In this document: piece by piece, positions 54,299-63,973 of the stretch
How positions within the stretch are numbered: position 1 is the stretch's first letter
How the letters are laid out: each line of letters starts with the position of its first letter
Assembly: GCA_964601895.1 (NCBI GenBank)
Contig: CAZROT010000005.1
Span: 191,050-255,049 of the forward strand
Length of the DNA: 64,000 nt
From: CAZROT01 sp964601895
GTDB taxonomy: Bacteria > Pseudomonadota > Gammaproteobacteria > Enterobacterales > Enterobacteriaceae
Reading direction: 5' to 3'
The notes under the pieces: model-generated
What the model was told of the DNA's origin: nothing
Database searches by the model: none
The model's input: only the letters and a program-made list of their open reading frames with translations
Translations under genes and position numbers: made by a program

Positions 54299-55027
54299 CT
54301 ATATTTGATTGGCAGCAATGAGTGCATCAATTTTATTGACCTGGGTGTTTAATCCTAATTCTTCGTATGCTTTTTTCATCAACGGTAACGCATCACGGGT
54401 TGCCTCGGTATCAGGGTAATTTTTTATCATTTGCTCTATACGATTAACAACGGCAACATAAGCTTCACGCTTGGTATAGTATTGCGCAATAGCCAGTTCA
54501 TAGTTAGCGAGTTTATTCTTTAAAAAAATCAGTCGCTTGTTAGAGTCAGCTACGTACTGGCTGTTGGGATAATTCTGGACCAGTTGGCGAAAATCGCGAA
54601 AAGCATTACGGGCATGCTGGGGATCTCTGTCTGAACGATCAATACCGAAAAAACTATGTAATAGATTATCATCCAGCGACATATTAATTAAACCTCGCAT
54701 ATAGAGTACATAATCAATGTCAGGATGTGTTGAATTAAGACGCATAAATCTTTCTATTGAAGCCTCGGCCAGTAGCAGATCAGCAGATTTATAGTAAGCA
54801 TAAATGAGATCCAGCTGAACCTGCTGTGAATAAGGCCCGAATGGGTAACGGCTGTCGAGCGCTTCCAGTTGTCTGATAGCATCTTTAAAATGGCCATCCT
54901 GTAGTTTTTTCTTAGCAGTAGCGTAAAGCTCAGCAGGTGGATTATCTGGAACCGTATTTTTACTCGAGCAACCGATTAATATGAGACTTAATGTGGTGCT
55001 TAGCACCAGATAGGATATGCGCATCAT
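54299..55027 (-). CDS. bamD: Outer-membrane assembly lipoprotein BamD
   Basis: BamD (YfiO, ComL) is an essential part of the BAM complex that inserts beta-barrel proteins. It has a lipobox (LILIGC) after a short leader and five tetratricopeptide repeats; the motifs [40 protein letters not shown] and [15 protein letters not shown] are diagnostic. I start at one of two adjacent ATGs (55027); the open frame extends 17 codons upstream without homology. It is divergent from rluD. Confidence 0.94.
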   Translation of the reverse strand: MMRISYLVLSTTLSLILIGCSSKNTVPDNPPAELYATAKKKLQDGHFKDAIRQLEALDSRYPFGPYSQQVQLDLIYAYYKSADLLLAEASIERFMRLNSTHPDIDYVLYMRGLINMSLDDNLLHSFFGIDRSDRDPQHARNAFRDFRQLVQNYPNSQYVADSNKRLIFLKNKLANYELAIAQYYTKREAYVAVVNRIEQMIKNYPDTEATRDALPLMKKAYEELGLNTQVNKIDALIAANQI

Positions 55028-55162
55028 GAACGTTTTTATTCTCTTAAGAATGTTATTTTGCCTGTCTTCAGCTTTCACAGAAAGCTATTACAATAGCATA
55101 TTATTTAATTTGAACAGCGTTAGCTATCTAAGACGCAATATTAACTGAAAATGAAGTTTCAT

Positions 55163-56140
55163 ATGACACAACAGATACAACTTAATACAACGGTAGTTGA
55201 ATCGCAGCTTGGTCAGCGCCTGGATCAGGCACTGGCTGAATTATTTCCTGATTATTCACGTACATTGATAAAAAAATGGATTCTAAATAACAGCGTTTAT
55301 ATTAATGGCGTATTAAGCAATAAGCCGAAAGAAAAAGTATTGGGTGGAGAGCATGTGAGTATTAATGCTCAACTCGAGGAAAATGCTCGCTGGATGCCAG
55401 AAAATATCGATCTGAATATCGTTTATGAGGATAGTGATATTCTTGTCATTAATAAGCCATGTGGTCTGGTTGTTCATCCCGGAGCGGGTAACCCTGAAGG
55501 CACATTATTGAATGCATTACTGTGTCATTACCCGCCAATAGCAGAGGTTCCGCGCGCGGGTATCGTGCATCGCCTGGATAAAGATACTACCGGTCTCATG
55601 GTAGTTGCCAAAACAGTACCTGCACAGACAAAGTTAGTCGCCGCATTGCAGGCTCGTGAGATTGTCCGTGAATATACCGCAATAGCTACAGGTATTCTGA
55701 TAGCCGGAGGGAAAGTGGCAGAGCCCATTGCACGCCATCCCACGCGACGTATTCAGATGGCTGTTCATCCCATGGGAAAAAGTGCTGTTACACATTATCG
55801 TGTTATTCAGAGTTTTCGTGCTCATACACATTTGCGTCTGCGCCTTGAAACCGGCCGTACTCATCAGATTCGCGTACATATGTCTCATATTCGCCATCCA
55901 CTGGTGGGTGATTCGCTTTATGCTGGGCGTTTGACTTTACCAAAAAGTGCTTCTGAGTCATTGATAACTGCATTACGTAATTTTAATCACCAGGCGTTGC
56001 ATGCCAGTATGCTGCGTTTATATCATCCAGCCAGTGGAATACAAATGGAATGGCAGGCAGAGCTTCCACAGGATATGGTGCATTTGCTCGCCACGCTCAA
56101 AGCAGATAGTGAAGCACTTAACAATCAGATGGAGCCTTGA
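55163..56140 (+). CDS. rluD: 23S rRNA pseudouridine(1911/1915/1917) synthase RluD
   Basis: RluD makes three pseudouridines in helix 69 of 23S rRNA, needed for good ribosome assembly and termination. An S4-like RNA-binding domain (residues 15-75: LGQRLDQALAELFPDYSRTLIKKWI) is followed by the synthase domain with the catalytic Asp in HRLDKDTTGL. The ATG giving MTQQIQ matches the family start. The last 50 codons are duplicated at 57561-57708. Confidence 0.96.
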   Translation: MTQQIQLNTTVVESQLGQRLDQALAELFPDYSRTLIKKWILNNSVYINGVLSNKPKEKVLGGEHVSINAQLEENARWMPENIDLNIVYEDSDILVINKPCGLVVHPGAGNPEGTLLNALLCHYPPIAEVPRAGIVHRLDKDTTGLMVVAKTVPAQTKLVAALQAREIVREYTAIATGILIAGGKVAEPIARHPTRRIQMAVHPMGKSAVTHYRVIQSFRAHTHLRLRLETGRTHQIRVHMSHIRHPLVGDSLYAGRLTLPKSASESLITALRNFNHQALHASMLRLYHPASGIQMEWQAELPQDMVHLLATLKADSEALNNQMEP

Positions 56141-56148
56141 GTGGTGTT

Positions 56149-56276
56149 TATATCTTTCGTCTTTCAAGTTTCAGCTGCGTTGGCTGCGAATACTCACACC
56201 AGGCACATAGCGGGTCTATGCTCATGGGGTCGCGTTCTTGCCGTCTTGCTGCAATTCGAAATACTTTGGGGATATA
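56149..56276 (-). repeat. MITE-like repeat, copy C, after rluD
   Basis: About 128 bases, inverted relative to copies A and B (CGTCTTTCAAG ... GCTGCAATTCGAAATACTTTGGGGATATA). It begins where codon 5 of a duplicated pgeF would be and is followed directly by an internal fragment of that gene, so its insertion accompanied loss of the first half of pgeF'. Confidence 0.85.
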
Positions 56277-56347
56277 TTGTGCCTGTACTATTTTGCTTTT
56301 TTGCTTTGTCTATGGAGATGAAGTCGCTTCAGCTGATACTGACTGAA
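56277..56347 (+). pseudogene. Internal fragment of a decayed second pgeF copy
   Basis: CCTGTACTATTTTGC and CTATGGAGATGAAGTCGCTTCAGCTGATACTG correspond to intact pgeF around 58029-58090 with substitutions and an 8-base insertion. It is the left part of a pgeF duplicate whose 3' end survives at 57452-57538; glpQ now lies between the two pieces. Confidence 0.85.
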
Positions 56348-56398
56348 GAGACTTGTCTGCAGTCATTTCTGGACAGACCACAGTCAATGTGAAGAAAG

Positions 56399-57502
56399 TT
56401 ATTTCACAAAGTTTGATTGCACATACTTTACTGCCAGGTCAGGGAAGTCGCTGAATGCGCCTTCTGCACCTGCCTGCCGATACACTATATCGAGCAACTG
56501 ATTTATATTCTCTGCATACGGCGGCAGTTTATCTACCCTCAGCGTATAAGGGTGCATAGGTAAGCCCGCTTTATGTGCATCTGTAACCATCTGAGTTAAC
56601 ACGATATGTGATGGCGTCGACTCCGGACTAAACAGCATATGATATGCTGGCCCAATTGCGTCTGCGTACTCTGTAATATGCTGCATAGCTCCGGATTTAA
56701 ACATCCAGTCATAGCTATAACTGTGCCAGGAACCATCTGACTGATGCTCATAGGTTTCATTCCAGTCTGTCTGTGCAATCAGCTGCACCAGCTTAAGATC
56801 TATGCCCATCTGTGGCATAAGTTCAGCTTTAATTCGTTTCAGCTCGTTTGGATCGAAGCATTGCAGGTATACTTTGTCCTGCTTTTTGGTATAACCGTAC
56901 TGCTTTAATACTGCCAGCACTTTGCGACTGATATCCTTACCCGCTTGATAATGCAGCCAGGGTGCTTTAATTTCTGGATAAATACCTACATTTTTACCTG
57001 TTGAATAATTTAATCCATGAATAAAATCTAATTCTTCTTCAAACGTATGGATACGAAAATCTGACTTCCATAGTGGATATCTCCCTGGGTATGTCTGCAT
57101 ATGTTTGCCGTCTTTAACCTCAAATCTCTCAGTAAATTTTAATGAACGAATTTCGGCCAGGGTAAAATCAATTGCATAATAACAGCCATCCTCACGCTGG
57201 CGCCCAAGAAATCGCTCAGCCACATTCGTCACACTATCTAAAAAATGATCGTGCAAAACAATTAAATCATCATCTCTGGTCATGACCAGATCCTGTTCCA
57301 GATAGTCAGCTCCCTGTGCGTATGCCATCGCTTTACCAGGCAACGTATGTTCGGGTAAATAACCACTTGCTCCACGATGCGCGATTACTATTTTACTAAC
57401 ACACTGGTTTTCTGCCTGACTGCTAATTGAACACATCAGTACTACTCCTGTAGTGACAGTAAACGATTTTTTTCTTACCAAAGAAAAGGCGTTACCGGCC
57501 AT
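56399..57502 (-). CDS. glpQ: Periplasmic glycerophosphodiester phosphodiesterase
   Basis: GlpQ hydrolyses glycerophosphodiesters (deacylated phospholipids) to glycerol-3-phosphate and alcohol. The GDPD motifs are intact: IAHRGASGYLPEHT (catalytic His), EQDLVMTRDD with metal-binding Glu and Asp, VLHDHFLD, YPEIKAPW and FSDFPDLAVKYVQ. A signal-peptide-like N terminus (VRKKSFTVTTGVVLMCSISSQA) precedes it. The first 17 codons are the antisense of a pgeF 3' fragment, so the leader was partly formed at the insertion joint. An AGGAG stands before an internal ATG (57436) that would give a leaderless protein. Confidence 0.9.
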   Translation of the reverse strand: MAGNAFSLVRKKSFTVTTGVVLMCSISSQAENQCVSKIVIAHRGASGYLPEHTLPGKAMAYAQGADYLEQDLVMTRDDDLIVLHDHFLDSVTNVAERFLGRQREDGCYYAIDFTLAEIRSLKFTERFEVKDGKHMQTYPGRYPLWKSDFRIHTFEEELDFIHGLNYSTGKNVGIYPEIKAPWLHYQAGKDISRKVLAVLKQYGYTKKQDKVYLQCFDPNELKRIKAELMPQMGIDLKLVQLIAQTDWNETYEHQSDGSWHSYSYDWMFKSGAMQHITEYADAIGPAYHMLFSPESTPSHIVLTQMVTDAHKAGLPMHPYTLRVDKLPPYAENINQLLDIVYRQAGAEGAFSDFPDLAVKYVQSNFVK

Positions 57503-57538
57503 ATGGCCAGTGTAGTCTGGTTGACACTATCTGGATTA
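57452..57538 (+). pseudogene. 3' end fragment of the decayed pgeF copy
   Basis: The stretch GACAGTAAACGATTTTTTTC followed by ACCGGCCATATGGCCAGTGTAG and CTGGTTGAC aligns to the end of intact pgeF (58359-58447). It underlies, in antisense, the first codons of glpQ. Confidence 0.88.
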
Positions 57539-57560
57539 AGTATAGAAATTTTATTGACAT

Positions 57561-57708
57561 GGCGTTGCATGCCAGTATGTTACGTTTATGTCATCCAGTC
57601 AGTGGAATACAAATGAAATGGCAGGCAGAGCTCTGCCAGGATAGGGTAAATTTGCCAGCTATGCTAACCGCAGATAGTGAAATACTTAACAATCAGATGG
57701 AACCGTGA
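57561..57708 (+). pseudogene. Duplicated 3' end of rluD
   Basis: This piece matches rluD 55993-56140 at a constant offset of 1568 bases, without indels but with scattered substitutions, and ends in the same stop codon directly before the pgeF start. It shows that an rluD-pgeF unit was duplicated in tandem. Confidence 0.92.
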
Positions 57709-58437
57709 GTGGTGTTTATATTTCCTGACTGGCCAGCACCGTTAAGTGTCAGGGCCTGTAGTACGACGCGTTGCCAGGGTATAAGTTTACCGCCGTACGA
57801 TTCATTAAATCTCAGCGATAATGTTGGCGATGAGCCAGTCAGGGTAGCGGAAAATCGTCGCCTGTTAGTGCAATCTGCCAGACTGCCTGAAATGCCAGTA
57901 TGGCTTCGGCAGGTTCATGGCACAGATGTGTTACGGCTTACTGATATACAGCAAAGTGATATTCAGGCAGACGCAGTGTACAGTCATTTCCCGGGAAAGG
58001 TCTGTGCTGTCATGACAGCAGATTGTCTTCCTGTACTGTTTTGTTCTGTATATGGAGATGAAGTGGCTGCAGCTCATGCTGGCTGGCGTGGATTATCTGC
58101 AGGCATTCTTGAGCAGGTAATAGCTCAATTTAGCGCACCACCTTCTGCTATTCTTGCCTGGTTGGGGCCGGCTATCAGTGTACAGTGTTTTCAAGTGGGT
58201 GAAGAAGTAAAGCGGATATTTACTGACAGGAACAGCATTTACTCTTCTGCGTTTATTCCTGCAGGGAGTAACTATTTTGCTGATATCTATTTACTAGCCA
58301 GATTGCGGCTGAAAATGGCAGGCATTAGCAGCATATATGGTGGACATTATTGTACGGTAACTGACAGTCAGCGATTTTTTTCTTACCGGCGTGAAGGTGT
58401 GACCGGCCGCATGGCCAGTTTAATCTGGCTGACATGA
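57709..58437 (+). CDS. pgeF: Peptidoglycan editing factor PgeF (YfiH, multicopper-like)
   Basis: A DUF152/LACC1-family enzyme; in E. coli it removes wrongly built muropeptide precursors, and relatives act on purine nucleosides. The 242-residue protein has the metal-site motifs RQVHGTDV (His), TADCLPVLFC (Cys) and AAHAGWRGL (His), and the GPAISVQCFQVG segment. It starts with GTG immediately after the rluD' stop codon. The C-terminal FFSYRREGVTGRMASLIWL is normal. It is the intact member of a duplicated pair. Confidence 0.93.
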   Translation: MVFIFPDWPAPLSVRACSTTRCQGISLPPYDSLNLSDNVGDEPVRVAENRRLLVQSARLPEMPVWLRQVHGTDVLRLTDIQQSDIQADAVYSHFPGKVCAVMTADCLPVLFCSVYGDEVAAAHAGWRGLSAGILEQVIAQFSAPPSAILAWLGPAISVQCFQVGEEVKRIFTDRNSIYSSAFIPAGSNYFADIYLLARLRLKMAGISSIYGGHYCTVTDSQRFFSYRREGVTGRMASLIWLT

Positions 58438-58515
58438 TTTGGATTGAATAATGGGCACAGAAAATTCGCCGCCTCAGGCTATTGCTATCTGCACGATACC
58501 CTGTTTCCACTGTAT

Positions 58516-60630
58516 CTATGCCATCAATTCAGCTTCTGTCATCTCCACGATGGCGTCGCGTGTGGGATCCCTGACCGTCACCAGACCCTCGTTAACGGCA
58601 TCGATAACAACAAAAAAGCTATTTTTACGAGTATTATTTGTCACTACCGCGATCGCCGGGCCACGGGTAGCGACAGCATTTTTCAGCTCATTCATGTTCT
58701 TGTGCGCATTTTTTGAACTAAAAGCGCTATAGATTGCTACAGGATATTTTTTCGGTATTATTTTTTGCTCTATTGAATCGACTATTTTATTAGCCCTGGC
58801 CCTTTCACTCTGTATCCGGGAGTTAACGTAAGATACCAGCTGCGTTCCATCGTTAGCATCTATCCTGCCTGTCAGGTCGTCGCTCAGGTTGTGATGCCTG
58901 TCCTTATCAACCAGTAACATGAGCATTGATGCCACGCCGGATAAAAAGTAGCTTCCAGTCAGGCTCTTTAATGTTATTCCTCCTTGTTCCACAATGGACT
59001 GCTGTGATACCACGATTTTCCCGCCAGTGCACCAGGCAGTAATACCCCGCCAGGCAGCAGTAGTACCACCAGGATTAAATAACTCCACGCCCCCGCTATT
59101 TCTGGTACTGATAGTCCTGGTAGCCCAGTCTGTTTTCAACTGCGACCGCTGCTGCCATTTATCTCTGAGAGCTTTATCTGCAGCGGCATCCGTTTTCTGC
59201 CTGTTTTTTACCATGGAAGAGAGCCCAGTAAAGGGCTGTAGTTTGTTGTCACTGGTGGGTGGCTGTTGATGCTGCTGCTGAGCTTTCAGCCTGCTGTTCT
59301 CATAGCCCTGCTGCTGAATTTGCAGGATGTTACTCTGAGGATCAGTAGAGAGACTGTGCACAAAATCAGCATACCTGATTTCCACCATCCAGCCATGGGC
59401 AGGATCCCGGATAGTCACAAAGGTATCGCTGACAGCATCAATAATAACAACATGGCTACCAACACCACTATCCACAGAAACAATCGCAGGGCCATTTTTA
59501 TTAATGGCTGTCTTCAGTTCCTGCATCCGTTGTTCTTTATTCGAATCTGAAAGAGGGGATATGACTACCTGAAGTCCTGCTGCCTGAATAAGCGCTGATA
59601 TGGTACTGTCATCTCCCAGATTTGTTTTGCGTAACGCAGAGGGATCAATCGCACTACCCTGATCAGCAATTAACATACTGGCCACTGCGGCGATACATCC
59701 CCGGGTCGCCTGCTGCAAAAGTACGCTTTTGCCATTAATGCGCAAGGCAGGAACACCATTAAGATCGATTTTTTCTACTTTGTCAGTGTTTGCAGCCCCT
59801 ACCACCCGCAGGATGGCATTATTGGCATAAGAATGACCATAACCATGCTCTCCGTTTGTAGACAGATTTTCCCATTCCGGGGCTATGATTCCCAATATCC
59901 ATTTTAGTATTCCAGCATTACTGTCATCATCCGGAAATATTCCTGCCGCTTCTTTAGCAGCACGTGCTTCCCTATGGTATTCATCCATATAGGCTTTAAG
60001 TATCGAAATAGAGTTTGCGTCAATGCTGCCGGTGCCTGCGCAAGTATCTGCGTTAGAAATGGGTGCATACTGTCTGGGCCATTCACTGTCAGCAATACCA
60101 AACTGCTGGCAAATTTTCTGCCTTATTGCTTTTTCCTCCGGGCTGAAATTGCGTTTATCGAACAGTTTGCTGCGCTCCTGCTGACTGAGGAAGGATTCTT
60201 GTCCGGAAGCTTTGGATAATAAATGAGCTGATTCTTCGCTTACAGGCTGGCTGGTTGCACACAGCATTTGTTCTACCTGCTGTCTTATTGTGTTTTCCCT
60301 GTCCTGCAGTGAAATATGGCCCAGCCGTGGCCCGAGTATACTGGAATGTGTGATATTGAAAGTGACATGTTTCAACCATCCCCAAAAACCTGTACGGGGT
60401 ACTGATTGAGTTACAATCTGTACATTATTGCCATTCAGGCTGATTTTAAAGCATTGATAGTGTGTTTTGAATGTAACGGATTGGCCACCTCTCAGAAGCT
60501 CAGGCAATGAGGAAAAATTTCGTACATCAAGAAGTAGCTGGCTCCAGCGGGACGAAGCTGGCATGTCAAAGACAGCATTCGTGTTTGCTGGTAATGGGGA
60601 TGTACAATTACTACTAACATGTCTAGACAT
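58516..60630 (-). CDS. Effector-like protein with tandem papain/C39-like domains, the second degenerate
   Basis: A 704-residue protein without signal peptide or membrane helix. The first 190 residues are unlike any family I know. Residues 300-430 look like a C39/papain-like cysteine peptidase: QQATRGCIAAVASML with Cys312 and a preceding Gln, GSHVVIIDAV with His393 and IRDPAHGW with Asp409. Residues 550-704 repeat the same fold (LSGVASML, FFVVIDAV, VRDPTRD) but Cys and His are both Phe (562, 672), so this copy should be inactive. The linker is Gln-rich. It may be a secreted effector or toxin; no secretion genes or immunity gene are visible nearby. An IS91 remnant lies upstream. Confidence 0.6.
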   Translation of the reverse strand: MSRHVSSNCTSPLPANTNAVFDMPASSRWSQLLLDVRNFSSLPELLRGGQSVTFKTHYQCFKISLNGNNVQIVTQSVPRTGFWGWLKHVTFNITHSSILGPRLGHISLQDRENTIRQQVEQMLCATSQPVSEESAHLLSKASGQESFLSQQERSKLFDKRNFSPEEKAIRQKICQQFGIADSEWPRQYAPISNADTCAGTGSIDANSISILKAYMDEYHREARAAKEAAGIFPDDDSNAGILKWILGIIAPEWENLSTNGEHGYGHSYANNAILRVVGAANTDKVEKIDLNGVPALRINGKSVLLQQATRGCIAAVASMLIADQGSAIDPSALRKTNLGDDSTISALIQAAGLQVVISPLSDSNKEQRMQELKTAINKNGPAIVSVDSGVGSHVVIIDAVSDTFVTIRDPAHGWMVEIRYADFVHSLSTDPQSNILQIQQQGYENSRLKAQQQHQQPPTSDNKLQPFTGLSSMVKNRQKTDAAADKALRDKWQQRSQLKTDWATRTISTRNSGGVELFNPGGTTAAWRGITAWCTGGKIVVSQQSIVEQGGITLKSLTGSYFLSGVASMLMLLVDKDRHHNLSDDLTGRIDANDGTQLVSYVNSRIQSERARANKIVDSIEQKIIPKKYPVAIYSAFSSKNAHKNMNELKNAVATRGPAIAVVTNNTRKNSFFVVIDAVNEGLVTVRDPTRDAIVEMTEAELMA

Positions 60631-60741
60631 TTTTAAATGCCTCTTACTGTATTATCATTATCCATCATCAAACTATAGCTATCGAAAAGACAGAATGCTG
60701 CCAGATAATGCTCACATTATGGCCATTACCCTGACAGGCTT

Positions 60742-61125
60742 GTGGTAAATACTCGGGAACATAGCCCGCCGCTGTCCGCGTCACGGCTGAGTCATTACAG
60801 TGGTGGCACAGTGATTCGCTATTATTATGACCACTGCACCCGGCAGTACCGCTATCAGGAGCTGAGTCAGGAAGAGATTATCGGGCGTTATATCAGTCAT
60901 ATACCGGCACGCCATTTCAGGATGGTGCGTTATTACAGTTTTCTGTCAAACAGGAGGCGGGCAGGATTACTGACACAGGTATATGCAGCACTGGAAATGG
61001 AAGGAAAAAACAGGCCGGAGAAACCCGGTTATGCATCGCTGATAAAAAGGTTTATGGGAGTTGATCCGTACGAATGCATTCTGTGTGGCAGCCATCTGTG
61101 CTTCACCGGCAATTCAAATTCCTGA
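60742..61125 (+). pseudogene. C-terminal remnant of an IS91-type (Y2) transposase
   Basis: The 127-codon frame reads SASRLSHYSGGTVIRYYYDHCT, QELSQEEIIGRYISHIPARHFRMVRYYSFLSNRRR and GVDPYECILCGSHL, the C-terminal part of IS91/IS801-like rolling-circle transposases, including the last CxxC pair. The catalytic Tyr pair and the N-terminal zinc finger are absent, so the element is dead. A MITE-like repeat begins at its end. Confidence 0.82.
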
Positions 61126-61241
61126 CTATCAAGTTGTAGCAGCGTTGGCTGCGAACACTCACACCAGGCACATAATTTATCTATGCTCATGGGGATGCCT
61201 GTTCTTGCCGCCTTGCTGCAATTCGAAATACTTTGGGTATA
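61124..61241 (-). repeat. MITE-like repeat, copy D, before clpB
   Basis: About 118 bases, inverted relative to copies A and B. The left terminus (TATACCC-type) is missing; the right end CTTTGGGTATA is intact. Its boundary coincides with the end of the transposase remnant. Confidence 0.85.
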
Positions 61242-61270
61242 CGACGTGTAACAGGTTTTTCAGAGTAGCA

Positions 61271-61298
61271 TTGAAAATTTGCACAAATGTCCTCATTT
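61271..61298 (+). promoter_or_regulatory. Sigma-32-like promoter of clpB
   Basis: TTGAAA (61271-61276) and CCTCATTT (61291-61298), 14 bases apart, resemble sigma-32 elements (CTTGAA and CCCCATNT). The promoter lies 40 bases before the clpB start and just after repeat copy D. clpB is a classical heat-shock gene. Confidence 0.65.
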
Positions 61299-61337
61299 AA
61301 TTCTGTAATCATTGTGAACAGAATTACAGGAGAGATT

Positions 61338-63926
61338 ATGCGTCTGGATCGTCTTACCAGCAAATTTCAGCTTGCCCTTGCTGATGCTCAGTCTCTGGCA
61401 CTCGGGCACGATAATCAGTTTATTGAGCCGTTACATTTAATGAGTACATTACTCAATCAGGAAGCAGGAACGGTCACCCCATTATTAGCTTCTGTGGGTA
61501 TTGATGTAACACGTCTGCGTACCGATATTAATCAGGCTTTAGAGAGATTACCGCAGGTTGAAGGCAGTGGTGGTGATGTCCAGCCATCACATGAATTAAT
61601 ACGCATGCTGAATCTCTGTGACAAACTGGCGCAAAAACGCGCTGATAAATTTGTTTCTTCTGAATTGTTTGTTATCGCTGTTCTCGAAAGTGCGGGTTCA
61701 CTGTCTGACTTATTAAAAAAAGCAGGAGCCACAACTGAAAAAATTAATAACGCTATTAAACAAATTCGCGGTGGTGACAGAGTGGATAATCAGGGTGCTG
61801 AAGATCAACGCCAGGCGTTAAAAAAATACACAGTAGACCTGACTGAACGAGCTGAACAGGGGAAGCTGGATCCGGTTATTGGCAGAGATGAAGAAATTCG
61901 TCGTACCATTCAGGTATTACAACGACGCACTAAAAATAACCCGGTATTAATCGGTGAACCTGGTGTCGGTAAAACAGCGATTGTTGAAGGGCTTGCTCAA
62001 CGCATTGTTAATGGTGAAATACCAGAAGGACTGAAAAATAAACGTGTTTTATCGCTGGATATGGGCGCACTCCTGGCGGGAGCAAAATATCGTGGAGAGT
62101 TTGAAGAGCGTTTAAAAGGCGTATTAAATGATTTATCGAAGCAGGATGGCAATGTTATTTTGTTTATCGATGAGTTACATACCATGGTGGGGGCCGGAAA
62201 AACCGATGGCGCTATGGATGCCGGTAATATGTTAAAACCTGCTTTAGCACGGGGTGAGCTGCATTGTGTAGGTGCCACGACACTGGATGAATATCATAAG
62301 TATATAGAGAAAGATGCAGCACTGGAGCGCCGTTTTCAGAAAGTTTATGTTGACGAGCCCGGTGTGGAAGATACTATTGCCATTTTACGCGGTCTTAAAG
62401 AACGTTACGAATTACATCATCACGTACAGATTACTGATCCAGCGATAGTTGCAGCCGCAACGCTTTCTCATCGTTATATTACCGATCGCCAGTTACCGGA
62501 TAAAGCCATTGATCTTATCGATGAAGCCGGTGCCAGTTTGCGCATGCAAATGGATTCCAAGCCAGAAACACTGGATCGCCTTGAACGCCGTATCATTCAG
62601 TTAAAACTGGAACAACAGGCATTAAAAAAAGAATCGGATGATGCCAGTAAAAAGCGTCTGGAAATGCTGAATAACGAATTAACGCAAAAAGAAGCGGAAT
62701 ATTCTGAGCTCGAAGAAGAATGGAAAGCGGAAAAAGCGTCATTAACTGGGACACAAAATATCAAGGAGCAGCTTGAACAGGCGAGAGTATCTCTGGAACA
62801 GGCACGCCGCGTTGGTGATTTGGCAAAAATGTCTGAGCTTCAGTATGGTAAAATTCCCGGGCTGGAAAAACAATTAGCTGCTGTTACACAAATAGAGCAT
62901 AAAACAGTAAGGCTATTGCGTAATAAAGTCACTGATGCAGAAATTGCTGAAGTTCTTGCGCGCTGGACCGGTATTCCTGTATCCCGAATGCTTGAAAGTG
63001 AGCGTGATAAATTATTGCGTATGGAGCAGGAATTGCATAACAGAGTCATTGGCCAGAATGAAGCCGTGGACGCTGTATCTAATGCGATTCGGCGTAGCCG
63101 CGCTGGCCTCTCCGACCCTAATCGTCCTGTTGGATCATTTTTGTTTCTTGGCCCTACTGGCGTGGGTAAAACTGAATTATGCAAGGCGCTGGCGCAATTT
63201 CTGTTTAACAGTGATGATGCCATGGTACGTATTGATATGTCAGAATTTATGGAAAAACATACCGTATCGCGTTTAATCGGTGCGCCACCTGGCTATGTTG
63301 GTCACGAAGAAGGGGGCTATTTGACCGAGGCAATACGCCGTCGCCCTTATGCCGTTATTTTATTGGATGAAATTGAAAAAGCGCATCCTGACGTTTTCAA
63401 TATTCTTCTGCAGGTACTTGATGACGGACGACTTACTGATGGACAGGGAAAAACGGTTAGTTTTCGCAATACGGTAGTCATCATGACATCTAATCTGGGT
63501 TCAGACATCATTCAGGAGCGCTTTGGTCAATTGAATTATACTGAGATGAAAAATACGGTCATGAATATTGTCAGTAAGAGTTTTCGTCCGGAATTTATTA
63601 ACCGTATAGATGAAATAGTTGTTTTTCATCCTCTGGGCCAGGCACATATTACTTCTATTGCGACAGTTCAACTGGCACGTTTATACAAGCGCCTTGAAGA
63701 CAGTGGCTACAGTGTTAACCTGACTCAGGAAGCGCTGAAGTTCCTTGCAGAGATGGGTTATGATCCTGTTTATGGTGCACGGCCATTGAAGCGTGCCATT
63801 CAGCAGGAAATTGAAAATCCGTTAGCGCAAAAAATATTGTCTGGTGAGTTAATACCTGGTATTCCAGTAACACTGGATCTAAGCGATGGCCATATCGTTG
63901 CTACTCAGGAACGCGTCACTCATTAA
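61338..63926 (+). CDS. clpB: Disaggregase ClpB
   Basis: ClpB is a hexameric AAA+ disaggregase that works with DnaK. Order of domains in 862 residues: N domain ([18 protein letters not shown]), AAA1 with Walker A GEPGVGKT, middle coiled-coil domain ([19 protein letters not shown] region), AAA2 with Walker A GPTGVGKT and a small C-terminal domain. The ATG at 61338 has AGGAGA upstream and gives the family start; the frame extends 17 codons further without homology. In E. coli an rRNA operon follows clpB. Confidence 0.97.
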   Translation: MRLDRLTSKFQLALADAQSLALGHDNQFIEPLHLMSTLLNQEAGTVTPLLASVGIDVTRLRTDINQALERLPQVEGSGGDVQPSHELIRMLNLCDKLAQKRADKFVSSELFVIAVLESAGSLSDLLKKAGATTEKINNAIKQIRGGDRVDNQGAEDQRQALKKYTVDLTERAEQGKLDPVIGRDEEIRRTIQVLQRRTKNNPVLIGEPGVGKTAIVEGLAQRIVNGEIPEGLKNKRVLSLDMGALLAGAKYRGEFEERLKGVLNDLSKQDGNVILFIDELHTMVGAGKTDGAMDAGNMLKPALARGELHCVGATTLDEYHKYIEKDAALERRFQKVYVDEPGVEDTIAILRGLKERYELHHHVQITDPAIVAAATLSHRYITDRQLPDKAIDLIDEAGASLRMQMDSKPETLDRLERRIIQLKLEQQALKKESDDASKKRLEMLNNELTQKEAEYSELEEEWKAEKASLTGTQNIKEQLEQARVSLEQARRVGDLAKMSELQYGKIPGLEKQLAAVTQIEHKTVRLLRNKVTDAEIAEVLARWTGIPVSRMLESERDKLLRMEQELHNRVIGQNEAVDAVSNAIRRSRAGLSDPNRPVGSFLFLGPTGVGKTELCKALAQFLFNSDDAMVRIDMSEFMEKHTVSRLIGAPPGYVGHEEGGYLTEAIRRRPYAVILLDEIEKAHPDVFNILLQVLDDGRLTDGQGKTVSFRNTVVIMTSNLGSDIIQERFGQLNYTEMKNTVMNIVSKSFRPEFINRIDEIVVFHPLGQAHITSIATVQLARLYKRLEDSGYSVNLTQEALKFLAEMGYDPVYGARPLKRAIQQEIENPLAQKILSGELIPGIPVTLDLSDGHIVATQERVTH

Positions 63927-63945
63927 AAAATTTTTTATATTTATA

Positions 63946-63973
63946 TTGCGCAAAGCGTTAAAGTGCCTATAAT
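63946..63973 (+). promoter_or_regulatory. rrn P1-like promoter at the right edge
   Basis: TTGCGC (63946-63951), 16 bases, then a perfect TATAAT (63968-63973) followed directly by a GCGC discriminator, with an A/T-rich UP-like stretch before it. This is the form of rRNA P1 promoters, and clpB is followed by an rRNA operon in E. coli. The rRNA itself is outside the window. Confidence 0.75.

Noticed and set aside
56141..56392. Plus-strand frames after rluD as small genes
   Set aside because: They consist of the MITE-like repeat and a fragment of the decayed pgeF copy.
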